From a bacterium (GTDB lineage Bacteria > Bacillota > Clostridia > Lachnospirales > Lachnospiraceae), in assembly GCA_022774325.1 (NCBI GenBank), contig JALFNN010000023.1:1-64000 (forward strand): DNA of 64,000 nucleotides, read 5' to 3'. Shown piece after piece: positions 7,392 through 15,653 of the stretch (positions are counted from its first letter, which is position 1; each line of letters opens with the position of its first letter). Made by a program: the position numbers and the translations under genes. The notes beneath the pieces were generated by a model that was not told the origin of the DNA, did not search any database, and saw only the letters and a list, made by a program, of their open reading frames with translations.

Positions 7392-8906
7392 ATGAACAAT
7401 CAGGATTGGGAACGCTTTGGAGAGGATATCCGCAGAACGGTGCAGGACGCAGTAGATTCCAGGGATTATCGCAGACTGAATCAGACGATCACGAATACGA
7501 TTAATCAGGCGCTGAATGAGGCAGCACGGAGTATGCGGAATATGGGAAATGCACGAAACAGGGGAGCTTTCGGGCATGGATGGCAGAATCCGGATGGAAT
7601 GAACGGGGATTTTGGACCAAACTGGCAGGGAGGCGGCTCTTACGGCAATGACTGGCAGAATCATGATCAGGGTGCCGATTATCGCTATGAGACCGGAAAC
7701 GCCGGGGCAGATTATCAATATGGTGCCGGAAATGCCGGGACAGGATATCAATATGGAAGTGGAAATGCCGGGACAGATTATCAATATGGGGCCGGAAATG
7801 CGGGAACTGAATATAATTATGGCCGTCAGAGCCAGCCATTTGAGACTCAGAACAGCAATGCAATGAAATATGAGAGTCGTTCCAAAAACCAGCCGGCTCT
7901 TTATGCATCGATGACCGGTGCACAGGCAGGAGGAATTCTTCTTTGTGCATTTGGGTATCCGGTTGCGGTCATTTCCGGGATTTTACTCCTTCTGGGAATT
8001 GCCGGACTGTTTCTGATCAAACCGGGTGAGGCGCTTGCGGTGCTTATCGTTTCACTTGTCTTTACGGGGGTATTTGGCGGGATGGCAGGTGCCGGAACCT
8101 CAATTTTGAAACGAATTGGAAGGTTTAAGAAATATATGAGTTTCCTTCAGGATAGAGAATACTGTGATATCAAAGAACTTGCGGAAAAGACGGGGAAAAC
8201 GGCAAAGTATGTGGCAAAGGATCTCCGGAAGATGATCGAAAGCGGATGGTTCCGCCAGGGACATCTGGATGGTCAGAAGACTTGTCTGATGGTGACCAAT
8301 CAGGCATATGACCAGTATCTGCAGTTGGAAGAACAGATGCGGGAGAAGGAGCGGGATGAGATTTATCGCGAACAGCAGAAAGAGAAAGAAGCCCGGATAC
8401 AAAAGGAAAAGCAGGATCAGGTAAAGCGTGAAACGGAAAAGGCCAGAGAAGGTCTGACTCCGGAGGTACGCGAGATCATTGAGCAGGGTGATGCATATAT
8501 CCGGAAGATTCATGCGTGCAATGATGCGATTCCGGGTGAGGAGATATCAGTTAAAATCTCCAGAATGGAGATGATCGTGGATCGGATTTTTGATCGTGTA
8601 GAACAAAATCCTGAGACGGTAGGAGATATCCGGAAGCTGATGGAATATTATCTTCCAACGACGGTTAAGCTGCTGGAGGCATATGAAGAGATGGACCGTC
8701 AGCCGGTAGGAGGAGAGAACATACAGACAGCAAAAGCGGAGATCGAAGCGACCCTTGATACGTTGAATCTTGCATTTGAGAAGCTGTTGGACAGCCTGTT
8801 TCAGGATACGGCATGGGATGTGTCTTCGGACATTTCTGTTCTGCATACCATGCTTGCGCAGGAAGGGCTGACAGAAGAAGAATGGAAACGGAAATCCGGG
8901 AAATAG
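7392..8906 (+). CDS. XpaC-family protein with Gly/Asn/Tyr repeats, membrane segment and winged-helix-like domain
   Basis: A 504-residue protein. In order: a polar helical N-terminus (1-50), a low-complexity G/N/Y/Q region (about 55-150) with four 11-residue repeats of the form GNAGxxYQYGx, two hydrophobic helices (about 172-232), a helix-turn-helix-like domain (about 240-305, CDIKELAEKTGKTAKYVAKD then MIESGWFRQG), a charged coiled coil (about 310-355) and a C-terminal domain matching the family annotated '5-bromo-4-chloroindolyl phosphate hydrolysis' (XpaC). Despite that historic name the family's activity is not established. It is immediately upstream of telA, a pairing seen across Firmicutes, suggesting a joint role in envelope stress. 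Membrane anchoring with both soluble parts in the cytosol is my inference. Confidence 0.75.
   Translation: MNNQDWERFGEDIRRTVQDAVDSRDYRRLNQTITNTINQALNEAARSMRNMGNARNRGAFGHGWQNPDGMNGDFGPNWQGGGSYGNDWQNHDQGADYRYETGNAGADYQYGAGNAGTGYQYGSGNAGTDYQYGAGNAGTEYNYGRQSQPFETQNSNAMKYESRSKNQPALYASMTGAQAGGILLCAFGYPVAVISGILLLLGIAGLFLIKPGEALAVLIVSLVFTGVFGGMAGAGTSILKRIGRFKKYMSFLQDREYCDIKELAEKTGKTAKYVAKDLRKMIESGWFRQGHLDGQKTCLMVTNQAYDQYLQLEEQMREKERDEIYREQQKEKEARIQKEKQDQVKRETEKAREGLTPEVREIIEQGDAYIRKIHACNDAIPGEEISVKISRMEMIVDRIFDRVEQNPETVGDIRKLMEYYLPTTVKLLEAYEEMDRQPVGGENIQTAKAEIEATLDTLNLAFEKLLDSLFQDTAWDVSSDISVLHTMLAQEGLTEEEWKRKSGK
7695..7826 (+). repeat. Four tandem 33-bp coding repeats
   Basis: Units start at 7695, 7728, 7761 and 7794, each beginning GGAAAYGC and encoding GNAGxxYxYGx. 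Sequence drift between units is small, so copy number could vary between strains. Confidence 0.85.
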
Positions 8907-8951
8907 CAAATAGACAAGGCAGAATGCAGAGGAAAATGGAGGTTTAGGAAC

Positions 8952-10085
8952 ATGAATGATGAATTCAAAACATTTGCACCGGCACCGGAATTAACGCTGG
9001 AGCCGTTTAAAGAAGAAATGCAGACACCGGTACCGGCACCTGAAAAACAGGAAATTATGGATGAATCAATTTTAACGGACGACGAGAGACGTACAGTCGA
9101 TCAATTCGCAAGCCAGATCGATCTGACCAATTCCACGATGATTCTTCAGTATGGTGCCGGAACCCAGAAAAAGATGGCGGATTTTTCTGAGACTGCAATG
9201 GAGAATGTGAAGACGAAAGATCTGGGAGAGGTGGGGGACCTTCTTTCCGGTGTAGTAAAGGAACTTCGCAACTTTGACGAGGAGGAAGAAAAGGGATTTC
9301 TCGGAATTTTCAAGAAAACGTCCAATAAGATACAGTCCATGAAAGCAAAATACGCGAAAGCAGAGACGAATATCAATGAGATCTGTAAAGTTTTGGAGAA
9401 TCATCAGGTCTTACTTCTAAAGGACATTGCGATTCTGGATAAAATGTATGAACTGAATCTTACGTATTTTAAAGAGCTTACCATGTACATCCTTGCGGGA
9501 AAGAAAAAGCTGCAGGAGGTTCGCACGACGAAACTGCAGGAGCTTGTTCAGAAAGCACAGATGTCAGGACTTGCGGAAGATGCGCAGGAGGCAAGAGATC
9601 TTGAGGCTATGTGCGGACGGTTTGAGAAGAAGATCCATGATCTGGAACTTACTCGGACGATTTCCCTTCAGACTGCTCCGCAGATCCGCCTTGTGCAGGG
9701 CAATGACACGTTAATGGTTGAGAAAATCCAATCTACGATCGTGAATACGATTCCGCTTTGGAAGAGTCAGATGGTGCTCGCACTTGGAGTAGAACATTCC
9801 GCTCAGGCAGCCGCTGCGCAGCGGGAAGTGACGGATATGACAAATGAGCTTCTCAGAAAGAACGCTGAGAAATTGAAGATGGCGACGATTGATACGGCAA
9901 AAGAATCCGAACGTGGAATTGTTGATATGGAAACCCTGAAAGCGACAAATGAATCTCTGATTTCAACGCTGGATGAAGTGATGAAGATTCAGCAGGAGGG
10001 ACGCCAGAAACGTCATGAAGCGGAGCAGGAGATGCAGAGGCTTGAAAATGAGCTGAAAGGGAAGCTGCTTCAGCTGCAGGGATAG
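8952..10085 (+). CDS. TelA-family (toxic anion resistance) protein
   Basis: A 377-residue soluble, mostly alpha-helical protein of the TelA/KlaA family. ATG 8952 follows GGAGG. The core from about residue 60 (IDLTNSTMILQYGAGTQKKM, MENVKTKDLGEVGDLLSGVV, GFLGIFKK, then YTMYILAGKKKL-type helices) and the C-terminal SQMVLALG..., TNELLRKNAEKLKMATIDTA and final coiled coil fit the family. TelA proteins were named for tellurite resistance on plasmids; chromosomal Firmicutes copies are linked to envelope-antimicrobial tolerance. It lies 45 bases after the XpaC-like gene in the same direction, so the two are probably one operon. The protein has no membrane segment, so any membrane link would come from its partner. 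Confidence 0.88.
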   Translation: MNDEFKTFAPAPELTLEPFKEEMQTPVPAPEKQEIMDESILTDDERRTVDQFASQIDLTNSTMILQYGAGTQKKMADFSETAMENVKTKDLGEVGDLLSGVVKELRNFDEEEEKGFLGIFKKTSNKIQSMKAKYAKAETNINEICKVLENHQVLLLKDIAILDKMYELNLTYFKELTMYILAGKKKLQEVRTTKLQELVQKAQMSGLAEDAQEARDLEAMCGRFEKKIHDLELTRTISLQTAPQIRLVQGNDTLMVEKIQSTIVNTIPLWKSQMVLALGVEHSAQAAAAQREVTDMTNELLRKNAEKLKMATIDTAKESERGIVDMETLKATNESLISTLDEVMKIQQEGRQKRHEAEQEMQRLENELKGKLLQLQG

Positions 10086-10109
10086 GTTGAAAAGATAACG
10101 ATGAAAAGA

Positions 10110-10158
10110 ACAGGAGCGCGAAAACGGAAATGAATAATCCGTTTTCGCGCTCCTGTTA
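10110..10158. terminator. Bidirectional terminator between telA and arcC
   Basis: A perfect 19-bp inverted repeat (10110-10128 with 10138-10156), GC-rich in its centre with A/T-rich parts. It sits between convergent telA (+) and arcC (-). Confidence 0.85.
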
Positions 10159-10182
10159 TAATGTCATGTATACGTGAGTGTT

Positions 10183-11112
10183 TTATTTGATCACAGTACC
10201 GGTACGTTCTTTTAATGCGTCGTTCAATGCTTCCATAGAAGTGATGATCGCACGTCGTCCCTCTCTTTTTTCGATGAAAGAAACAGAGGCCTGGAATTTC
10301 GGAAGCATATTGTAGACACCGAAATGTCCCTCGTCCATGTATTTCTTTGCGTCATCCAGAGAAATCACGCCAAGTTCCGTTTCCTTATCGGTACCACGAT
10401 TGATGCATACTTTCTCTACGCTTGTCAGAATGATCAGCTCATCTGCGTCGATCTGTTCTGCAAGAAGTCCGGCAGTCAGGTCTTTTTCAATGACAGCACT
10501 GGCACCTTTTAAATGGTGTCCCTGTTTCAGTACCGGAATGCCACCGCCGCCGCCGGCAACTACGATCTGGCCTGCATCCAGGAGCGCATTTACGGCATCT
10601 GCTTCAACTACTTCTACCGGATTAGGAGAAGCAACGACACGCCGGAAGCCCTGACCTGGAACTTCAACGACATAATTCCCTTTCTTTCGCTCGATTGCAG
10701 CATCTTCTGCATCCATGATACGTCCGAGTACCTTGGTTGGCGTGTAGAAAGCTTCATCATAAGGATCAACAATGACCTGAGTCAGAACTGTACTGACGGT
10801 GCGGTAAATGCCCCGGTTTATCAGTTCTTCGCGGATGCCGTTCTGCAGGTCATATCCGATATATCCCTGAGACATAGCGGAGCAGACTGACATCGGAGAA
10901 GGGGTAAAATCTTCGTGGGATTTGCCGAATTCATTCATGGCGGTATGAATCATACCTACCTGTGGTGCATTGCTGTGTGTGATTGCAACATCGTATCCTG
11001 CTTCAACAAGAGCAGCAATCGATGCGGCAGCTTTTTTTACTGCAGCCTTCTGTTCCGGAAGTGTATTTCCGAGAGCACGATGACCCAGTGCAACGACAAC
11101 TTTTTTCTTCAT
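10183..11112 (-). CDS. arcC: Carbamate kinase
   Basis: A 309-residue carbamate kinase of the amino-acid kinase fold. It converts carbamoyl phosphate plus ADP to ATP, carbamate being released as CO2 and ammonia, the energy-yielding last step of arginine deiminase or ureide breakdown. Seen: N-terminal VVVALGHRALG, the substrate region ITHSNAPQVGMI, the VVAGGGGGIPV loop (about residue 210) and IEKDLTAGLLAEQIDADELI with LTSVEKVCINRG near the C-terminus. No arcA, arcB or transcarbamoylase gene is adjacent, so its carbamoyl-phosphate source is encoded elsewhere. It is monocistronic here, with convergent telA downstream and proX upstream in the same direction after 70 bases. Confidence 0.95.
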   Translation of the reverse strand: MKKKVVVALGHRALGNTLPEQKAAVKKAAASIAALVEAGYDVAITHSNAPQVGMIHTAMNEFGKSHEDFTPSPMSVCSAMSQGYIGYDLQNGIREELINRGIYRTVSTVLTQVIVDPYDEAFYTPTKVLGRIMDAEDAAIERKKGNYVVEVPGQGFRRVVASPNPVEVVEADAVNALLDAGQIVVAGGGGGIPVLKQGHHLKGASAVIEKDLTAGLLAEQIDADELIILTSVEKVCINRGTDKETELGVISLDDAKKYMDEGHFGVYNMLPKFQASVSFIEKREGRRAIITSMEALNDALKERTGTVIK

Positions 11113-11182
11113 ATAATATACCTCGTTTTTCTGAATTAGAGTATGTGAAAATTATAGTATCTTTTTTATTAAATTGCAATCC

Positions 11183-11734
11183 TTATAATGCGACTATATG
11201 ATAAGAATGTCCCGTAGCTTTCACGAATTTCTGAAGAATATCGGAGGTTCGGAGCTTCAGACTGGAAGTGTTGATGCAGGGATGGCATCCGAGATATTCT
11301 TCTTTCAGTAAATCTTCATCAATCAGAAGATCGACCTGCTCTTCGACATCGTTCATCAGTCCGAGAACGCTGACGCTGCCCGGAGTAATGTCCAGAAATT
11401 CTTCCATGTATCGTGATTCCGCGAAGGAAAGGCGGGATACACCGAGCTGATGTGAGAGTACTTTTGTCTCAAAATGCTTGTCACCCGGCATCATCAAAAG
11501 AAAGAAAGTTGTTTTCTGGCGGTTGCATAGAAATAAATTCTTGCATACCCCGATCTGCAGTTCCTTCTCGATTTCCCGGCAGTCTTCAATGGTGTTGGCA
11601 ATATCATGATCGACACCTTCATAGGGAATCTGCAGTTTGTCAAGAAAATCATAGACCCTTTCTTCTTTCGCCAGGCGTTTGGAACAATCCGGTTTGGAGG
11701 TGAAATGTATCTTACTGACATGAATGGTTTCCAT
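11183..11734 (-). CDS. proX: YbaK/ProX-type aminoacyl-tRNA deacylase
   Basis: A 183-residue protein of the prolyl-tRNA editing superfamily, start preceded by AGGAGG on the minus strand. Motifs include the lysine segment IGVCKNLFLCNRQKTTFFLL, the LGVSRLSFAESRYMEEFLDI stretch, PGSVSVLGLMND and the late GCHPCINTSSLKL. Free-standing ProX enzymes hydrolyse mischarged tRNA(Pro) (typically Ala-tRNA(Pro)) to keep translation accurate. The length and the HPCxN(S/T)SSLxL motif fit ProX rather than YbaK, which edits Cys-tRNA(Pro). The gene stands alone, and no prolyl-tRNA synthetase is nearby. Confidence 0.85.
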   Translation of the reverse strand: METIHVSKIHFTSKPDCSKRLAKEERVYDFLDKLQIPYEGVDHDIANTIEDCREIEKELQIGVCKNLFLCNRQKTTFFLLMMPGDKHFETKVLSHQLGVSRLSFAESRYMEEFLDITPGSVSVLGLMNDVEEQVDLLIDEDLLKEEYLGCHPCINTSSLKLRTSDILQKFVKATGHSYHIVAL

Positions 11735-11922
11735 AGTAAAGTCCTCCTGATGTAAAAATGATGAAATAATTGTATATGTGTAGTAAAATACTAGTGTACT
11801 GATAATTAATACTTATATCATAGCATGAAATCTGCAGTTTTCAAGAAAAAGCATGGAAGAATCAGGTCCGGAAGCCGGGAAACATCATATACTGGCAATA
11901 AGAAGAGTTCGGAGTGTGTGCC

Positions 11923-12210
11923 GTGAAAGAAAAATGTGACAAAGAAAACCGGATCCGGTTTTGCGAACTGAGAGAGAAGGAAGTAATCAACACCTGTAAT
12001 GGGAGACGGCTGGGGTGTATGACGGATATTATACTGGATAAGTGCTCCGGGACAGTGGAGGCTATCATAGTGCCGGGACCGGGGAAGGTGTGCGGGCTGT
12101 TTGGATATGATGCGGAATATATTATTCCGTTTGAATGTATCTGCAGAATCGGGCCCGATATCATTCTGGTAGAAATCTGCGAAGAGAAATTTTTAAAAAC
12201 GTGTAAATAA
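11923..12210 (+). CDS. YlmC/YmxH-family sporulation protein (PRC barrel)
   Basis: A 95-residue protein of the YlmC/YmxH family. I chose GTG 11923, 8 bases after GGAG; upstream codons lack a ribosome site. The PRC-barrel core is plain: RFCELREKEVINTCNGRRLG, then MTDIILD, AIIVPGPGKVCGLFG and EYIIPFECICRIG with DIILVEI. YmxH/YlmC genes belong to sporulation regulons in Bacillus and are widespread in spore-forming Clostridia, but their molecular function is not established. Four cysteines in 95 residues are more than usual. It is followed by an unrelated Nudix gene after 29 bases. Confidence 0.8.
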   Translation: MKEKCDKENRIRFCELREKEVINTCNGRRLGCMTDIILDKCSGTVEAIIVPGPGKVCGLFGYDAEYIIPFECICRIGPDIILVEICEEKFLKTCK

Positions 12211-12239
12211 GAAAAGAAAAAGAAGGAGAGGAATTGAAA

Positions 12240-12956
12240 ATGGCAGCATTTTTGGAGAACATTGCCCCATTCAGGGGAAACGGAAAGAAGAATGATAAGG
12301 GGCAGGATCTGGAAGAATTTCTGGAAGAATATGATCCATATAAATATAAGAACCCCTGTGTGACAACGGATGCGGTTGTATTTTCCTGGTCGGATAAGGG
12401 AGAGGAATCGAAAGGGCCGAACCTGGATTCTGTATGGAAGGTTCTGATGATCAGGAGAGGGAATCATCCGTGCATCGGATGGTGGGCTCTCCCGGGAGGG
12501 TTTATTAATCTGAGGGAGAATCTGAGAGATACGGCGAAGCGGGAATTGATGGAAGAGACCGGTGTGGACGACCTGCCCATGGAACAGATCGCGGTGTATG
12601 GAAATGCGAACCGGGATCCGCGAGCGCGTGTGATCACCTCTGCATATATGTCTGTTGTGGAGGAAACCAAAGTGACGGTGCATGCAGGAGATGATGCGGA
12701 TGCGGCTCTGTGGTGCGAGATTTACTGTGAAAGCGGCGCCTGGGAAAATGTAGAAGACGGAGGCAGGAAAAGAAGCCATTTCCTCAGATTGGAGAATAAG
12801 GCATATGAACTGGAACTTACGGCTGTGGTAGAAGAGGATTTAAAAGGGGACATTGTGCAGGAAAGAGACTTCCAAGTCATGGATACAAATCAGATAGCCT
12901 GCGACCATGCGGCAATCATTGTACAGGCATGGCAGATTCTGAAAAGCAGACTGTAA
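12240..12956 (+). CDS. Nudix hydrolase
   Basis: A 238-residue protein with a complete Nudix box near residues 86-108, GGFINLRENLRDTAKRELME followed by ETGV, matching GX5EX7REUXEEXGU, which binds Mg2+ for cleavage of nucleoside diphosphate derivatives. ATG 12240 lies 11 bases after AGGAG; a TTG six bases earlier is an alternative. The N-terminal extension (FLEEYDPYKYKNPCVTTDAV) and the WWALPGGF substrate region resemble the ADP-ribose pyrophosphatase/NrtR-like branch. No C-terminal winged helix typical of NrtR regulators is obvious, so I call an enzyme and leave the substrate open. Confidence 0.8.
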   Translation: MAAFLENIAPFRGNGKKNDKGQDLEEFLEEYDPYKYKNPCVTTDAVVFSWSDKGEESKGPNLDSVWKVLMIRRGNHPCIGWWALPGGFINLRENLRDTAKRELMEETGVDDLPMEQIAVYGNANRDPRARVITSAYMSVVEETKVTVHAGDDADAALWCEIYCESGAWENVEDGGRKRSHFLRLENKAYELELTAVVEEDLKGDIVQERDFQVMDTNQIACDHAAIIVQAWQILKSRL

Positions 12957-12975
12957 GTATTTTGGGGAATTTTGT

Positions 12976-13004
12976 TTGACAAGAAAATAGTCTACATTTA
13001 TACT
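12976..13004 (+). promoter_or_regulatory. Promoter for nrdR-coaBC
   Basis: TTGACA (12976-12981), 17-base spacer, TATACT (12999-13004), 84 bases ahead of nrdR. The leader holds a possible stem, CACAC (13031-13035) with GTGTG further on. Confidence 0.75.
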
Positions 13005-13088
13005 ATTAATATTGAGGAAAAGGTCGCCACACGGGACCATAGCGTTTTCCGGGGTGTGTGGGGAGAGAAAGAGACAGGAGGATAGAAG

Positions 13089-13538
13089 ATGAAGTGTCCA
13101 TATTGTGGTAACATTGATACCAGAGTTATTGATTCAAGACCGGCTGATGACGGGACATCGATCAGGAGAAGACGTTCCTGCGATGCCTGCAGCAAGAGGT
13201 TTACAACGTATGAGAAAGTGGAGACGATTCCGCTGATCATCATTAAGAAAGACAATACCAGGGAACAGTATGACCGTGCGAAGATTGAAGGCGGTGTTTT
13301 AAGGGCATGCTATAAGAGACCGGTGCCGACTTCTGAGATCCAGAAGACGATCGACACGATCGAGACCGATATTTTCAGCCGGGAAGAGAAGGAAATTCCG
13401 AGCAGTGTGATCGGCGAGATCGTGATGGGACATCTGAAAGAACTGGATGCGGTTGCTTACGTCAGATTTGCATCTGTTTACAGAGAGTTTAAAGATGTAA
13501 ATACATTTATGGCGGAACTGAAGAAAATTCTGGAATAA
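13089..13538 (+). CDS. nrdR: Transcriptional repressor NrdR
   Basis: A 149-residue NrdR of standard length. The N-terminal zinc ribbon shows two CxxC pairs: MKCPYCGNIDTRVIDSRP and SCDACSKRFTTYEKVE. It is followed by the ATP-cone domain (about 48-138: IIIKKDNTREQYDRAKIEGG, then VYREFKDVNTFMAEL). NrdR senses ATP/dATP and represses ribonucleotide reductase genes by binding paired NrdR boxes; no such genes or evident boxes lie in this window. RBS is ACAGGAGG. It shares its promoter with coaBC 48 bases downstream. Confidence 0.96.
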   Translation: MKCPYCGNIDTRVIDSRPADDGTSIRRRRSCDACSKRFTTYEKVETIPLIIIKKDNTREQYDRAKIEGGVLRACYKRPVPTSEIQKTIDTIETDIFSREEKEIPSSVIGEIVMGHLKELDAVAYVRFASVYREFKDVNTFMAELKKILE

Positions 13539-13586
13539 TGTGTTCTGGAAGCGGACAAGTAAACAGACGAAGGAGTGTACACTTTG

Positions 13587-14786
13587 ATGGAGCAAAAGAA
13601 GACAGTTGTACTTGGAGTGACGGGCGGAATCGCCGCGTATAAGACAGCGTCGCTGGCAAGTATGCTGGTTAAGAACGGGTATGATGTGCAGGTACTCATG
13701 ACGAGGAATGCAACGAATTTCATCAATCCGATTGTATTTGAGACTTTGACGAAGCATAAGTGTCTGATCGATACATTTGACCGGAACTTCGAGTACAGCG
13801 TGGAGCATGTCGCACTCGCCAGTGTGGCAGATTTGGTAATGATTGCCCCGGCGACTGCGAATGTGATCGGGAAACTGGCTCACGGAATTGCAGATGATAT
13901 GTTGACCACGACTGTGATGGCTTGCCGACGATGCCCGAAATTCATTGCGCCTGCGATGAATTCGGAGATGTATCTGAATCCGGTAGTGCAGGATAATCTC
14001 GCGATCCTGAAAAAATACGGATATGAAGTGATCGAGCCTTCCGAGGGACATCTTGCATGTGGAACGAGTGGAATAGGGAAAATGCCAGAACCGGAAGAAC
14101 TTTATGAATATATTTATCATGAGCTGGCATGGGAAAAGGATATGATTGGGAAGAAGGTTCTTGTTACGGCAGGGCCGACGCAGGAGGCCATTGACCCGGT
14201 ACGGTATATCACCAACCATTCTTCAGGAAAGATGGGATATGCGGTGGCGAAAGTCTGTGCCGCAAGAGGAGCTGATGTCACACTGGTGAGCGGACCGACT
14301 TCTATTCCAAAGCCGATGTTTGTGAACGTGCTTCCGGTCACGACGGCAAAAGAGATGTTTGAAGCAGTCAGGAGAGAATCTGAAGATGCCGATATTGTCT
14401 GCAAGGCGGCCGCGGTTGCGGATTATCGCCCGAAGTATGTGAATGATCAAAAAATGAAGAAATCCGGTGAGCAGATGGTTCTGGAACTGGAGAAAACGGA
14501 TGATATTCTGAAATACCTTGGAGAACATAAAAAACCGGGACAGTTTCTGTGTGGATTTTCTATGGAAACAGAGAACATGGTTGAGAATTCCAGAGCAAAA
14601 CTGGAAAAGAAAAATCTGGATATGATAGCGGCAAACAATCTCAGGGATGCCGGAGCCGGTTTTCAAGGTGACACGAACAGGATGACTCTGATTACCAGAG
14701 AAAACGAGACTGCACTGCCTCTTCTGAGTAAGGAAGAGACGGCGGCGCGGATTCTGGATATGATTCTGGATCAGATGAATTCATAA
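13587..14786 (+). CDS. coaBC: Bifunctional phosphopantothenoylcysteine decarboxylase / phosphopantothenate-cysteine ligase
   Basis: A 399-residue CoaBC (Dfp). ATG 13587 follows AAGGAG. The N-terminal FMN flavoprotein CoaC domain has VVLGVTGGIAAYKTASL, the catalytic-His region YSVEHVALASVADL, PATANVIGKLAHGIADDM and the substrate clamp APAMNSEMY. The C-terminal CoaB domain (from about 185) has VLVTAGPTQEAIDPVRYITN, SSGKMGYAVA, KAAAVADYRP and the K-x-K-K stretch. It makes 4'-phosphopantetheine from phosphopantothenate and cysteine using CTP. Its former operon mates (ECF transporter, coaX) follow, but a 144-bp MITE now sits 12 bases after the stop. Confidence 0.96.
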   Translation: MEQKKTVVLGVTGGIAAYKTASLASMLVKNGYDVQVLMTRNATNFINPIVFETLTKHKCLIDTFDRNFEYSVEHVALASVADLVMIAPATANVIGKLAHGIADDMLTTTVMACRRCPKFIAPAMNSEMYLNPVVQDNLAILKKYGYEVIEPSEGHLACGTSGIGKMPEPEELYEYIYHELAWEKDMIGKKVLVTAGPTQEAIDPVRYITNHSSGKMGYAVAKVCAARGADVTLVSGPTSIPKPMFVNVLPVTTAKEMFEAVRRESEDADIVCKAAAVADYRPKYVNDQKMKKSGEQMVLELEKTDDILKYLGEHKKPGQFLCGFSMETENMVENSRAKLEKKNLDMIAANNLRDAGAGFQGDTNRMTLITRENETALPLLSKEETAARILDMILDQMNS

Positions 14787-14798
14787 ATAAAAATCATG

Positions 14799-14942
14799 GT
14801 AACTGTTCAGAGCCAACCTCGAAAACACTTCGTGTTTCCTCAGTGTGGCGTATCCGCCAAATAGATTTGTACAAAAAAGTGCTCACGAATGCAAGCATTC
14901 ATAGCCCTTTTTTGACAAATCTGCTTGGCTCTGAACAGTTAC
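14799..14942. mobile_element. 144-bp MITE, copy 1
   Basis: A non-coding element with perfect 18-bp terminal inverted repeats (GTAACTGTTCAGAGCCAA), flanked by an exact 8-bp duplication AAATCATG (14791-14798 and 14943-14950). Inside, AGATTTGT/ACAAATCT, AAAAAAG/CTTTTTT and GAATGC/GCATTC nest into a long hairpin (about 14861-14923), and AAACAC/GTGTTT forms a smaller one. A second copy at 37073-37216 has the same length and about seven substitutions. It carries no transposase, so it needs one in trans. It lies between coaBC and the next gene. Confidence 0.9.
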
Positions 14943-14990
14943 AAATCATGTATTGTATCTCAAAATGAGAATAATAACAGGAGGAAAACA

Positions 14991-15635
14991 ATGAAAAACA
15001 ACAAAGAAAAAAAGGGTACTCGTTGGATGGTAAGTGTTGCACTGATGGCTGCAATCATTATTGTGTTGGCAAATACGCCGCTTGGTATGATTCAGCTTCC
15101 GATTATAAAGGCAACAACCGTACATATACCGGTGATTATCGGGGCGATTCTTTTCGGACCGCTTGCAGGAGCGATTCTGGGCGGTGTTTTCGGGATTTGT
15201 TCGCTGATCAGCAATACAATGGCACCGACACTGCTGTCGTTTGCGTTTTCACCGTTTCTTGCCTCGAATCTGGTAGGAGTGCTTAAAGCACTCTGGATTT
15301 CTGTCGGATGCCGTATTTTGATCGGTGTTGCGGCAGGATGGCTTTGGATTCTTTTCAGAAAAATCAAATTAAACACATACGTGGCTCTTGCCATTACGGG
15401 ATTTGCTGGATCTATGGTAAATACGATCATGGTGATGGGGAGTATCTACTTCCTGTTGGCGCAGCAGTATGCTGAAGCGAAAGAAGTAGCGGTTACGGCG
15501 GTATTTGGGCTGATTATGGGAACGGTGACTGCATCGGGAATTCCGGAGGCACTTGCTGCTGCTGTCCTTGTCGCTGTCATCGGAAAGGTATTGATGCGCT
15601 TGACGGCATCTTCTCAGACACAGAGTGGAAGATAG
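14991..15635 (+). CDS. ECF transporter S component, probably for pantothenate or a precursor
   Basis: A 214-residue integral membrane protein with about six helices (e.g. MVSVALMAAIIIVLANTPLG, VHIPVIIGAILFGPLAGAIL). ATG 14991 sits behind AGGAGG; upstream in-frame codons reach into the MITE and are discarded. ECF S components bind a vitamin and use a shared EcfA-A'-T energising module encoded elsewhere. The GPLAGAILGGVFGICSLI loop is typical. Its position between coaBC and coaX argues for a PanT-like pantothenate-related substrate; that is inference from context. The MITE separates it from coaBC, so it may depend on read-through or a new promoter. Confidence 0.8.
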   Translation: MKNNKEKKGTRWMVSVALMAAIIIVLANTPLGMIQLPIIKATTVHIPVIIGAILFGPLAGAILGGVFGICSLISNTMAPTLLSFAFSPFLASNLVGVLKALWISVGCRILIGVAAGWLWILFRKIKLNTYVALAITGFAGSMVNTIMVMGSIYFLLAQQYAEAKEVAVTAVFGLIMGTVTASGIPEALAAAVLVAVIGKVLMRLTASSQTQSGR

Positions 15636-15653
15636 TAAAGGGGATACACAAAA

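Noticed and set aside
7695..7826. CRISPR-like direct repeats
   Set aside because: The 33-bp units are contiguous, in frame with the XpaC-like gene and lack spacers.
14925..14990. Longer N-terminus for the ECF S component
   Set aside because: It would begin inside the MITE; ATG 14991 has AGGAGG directly upstream.
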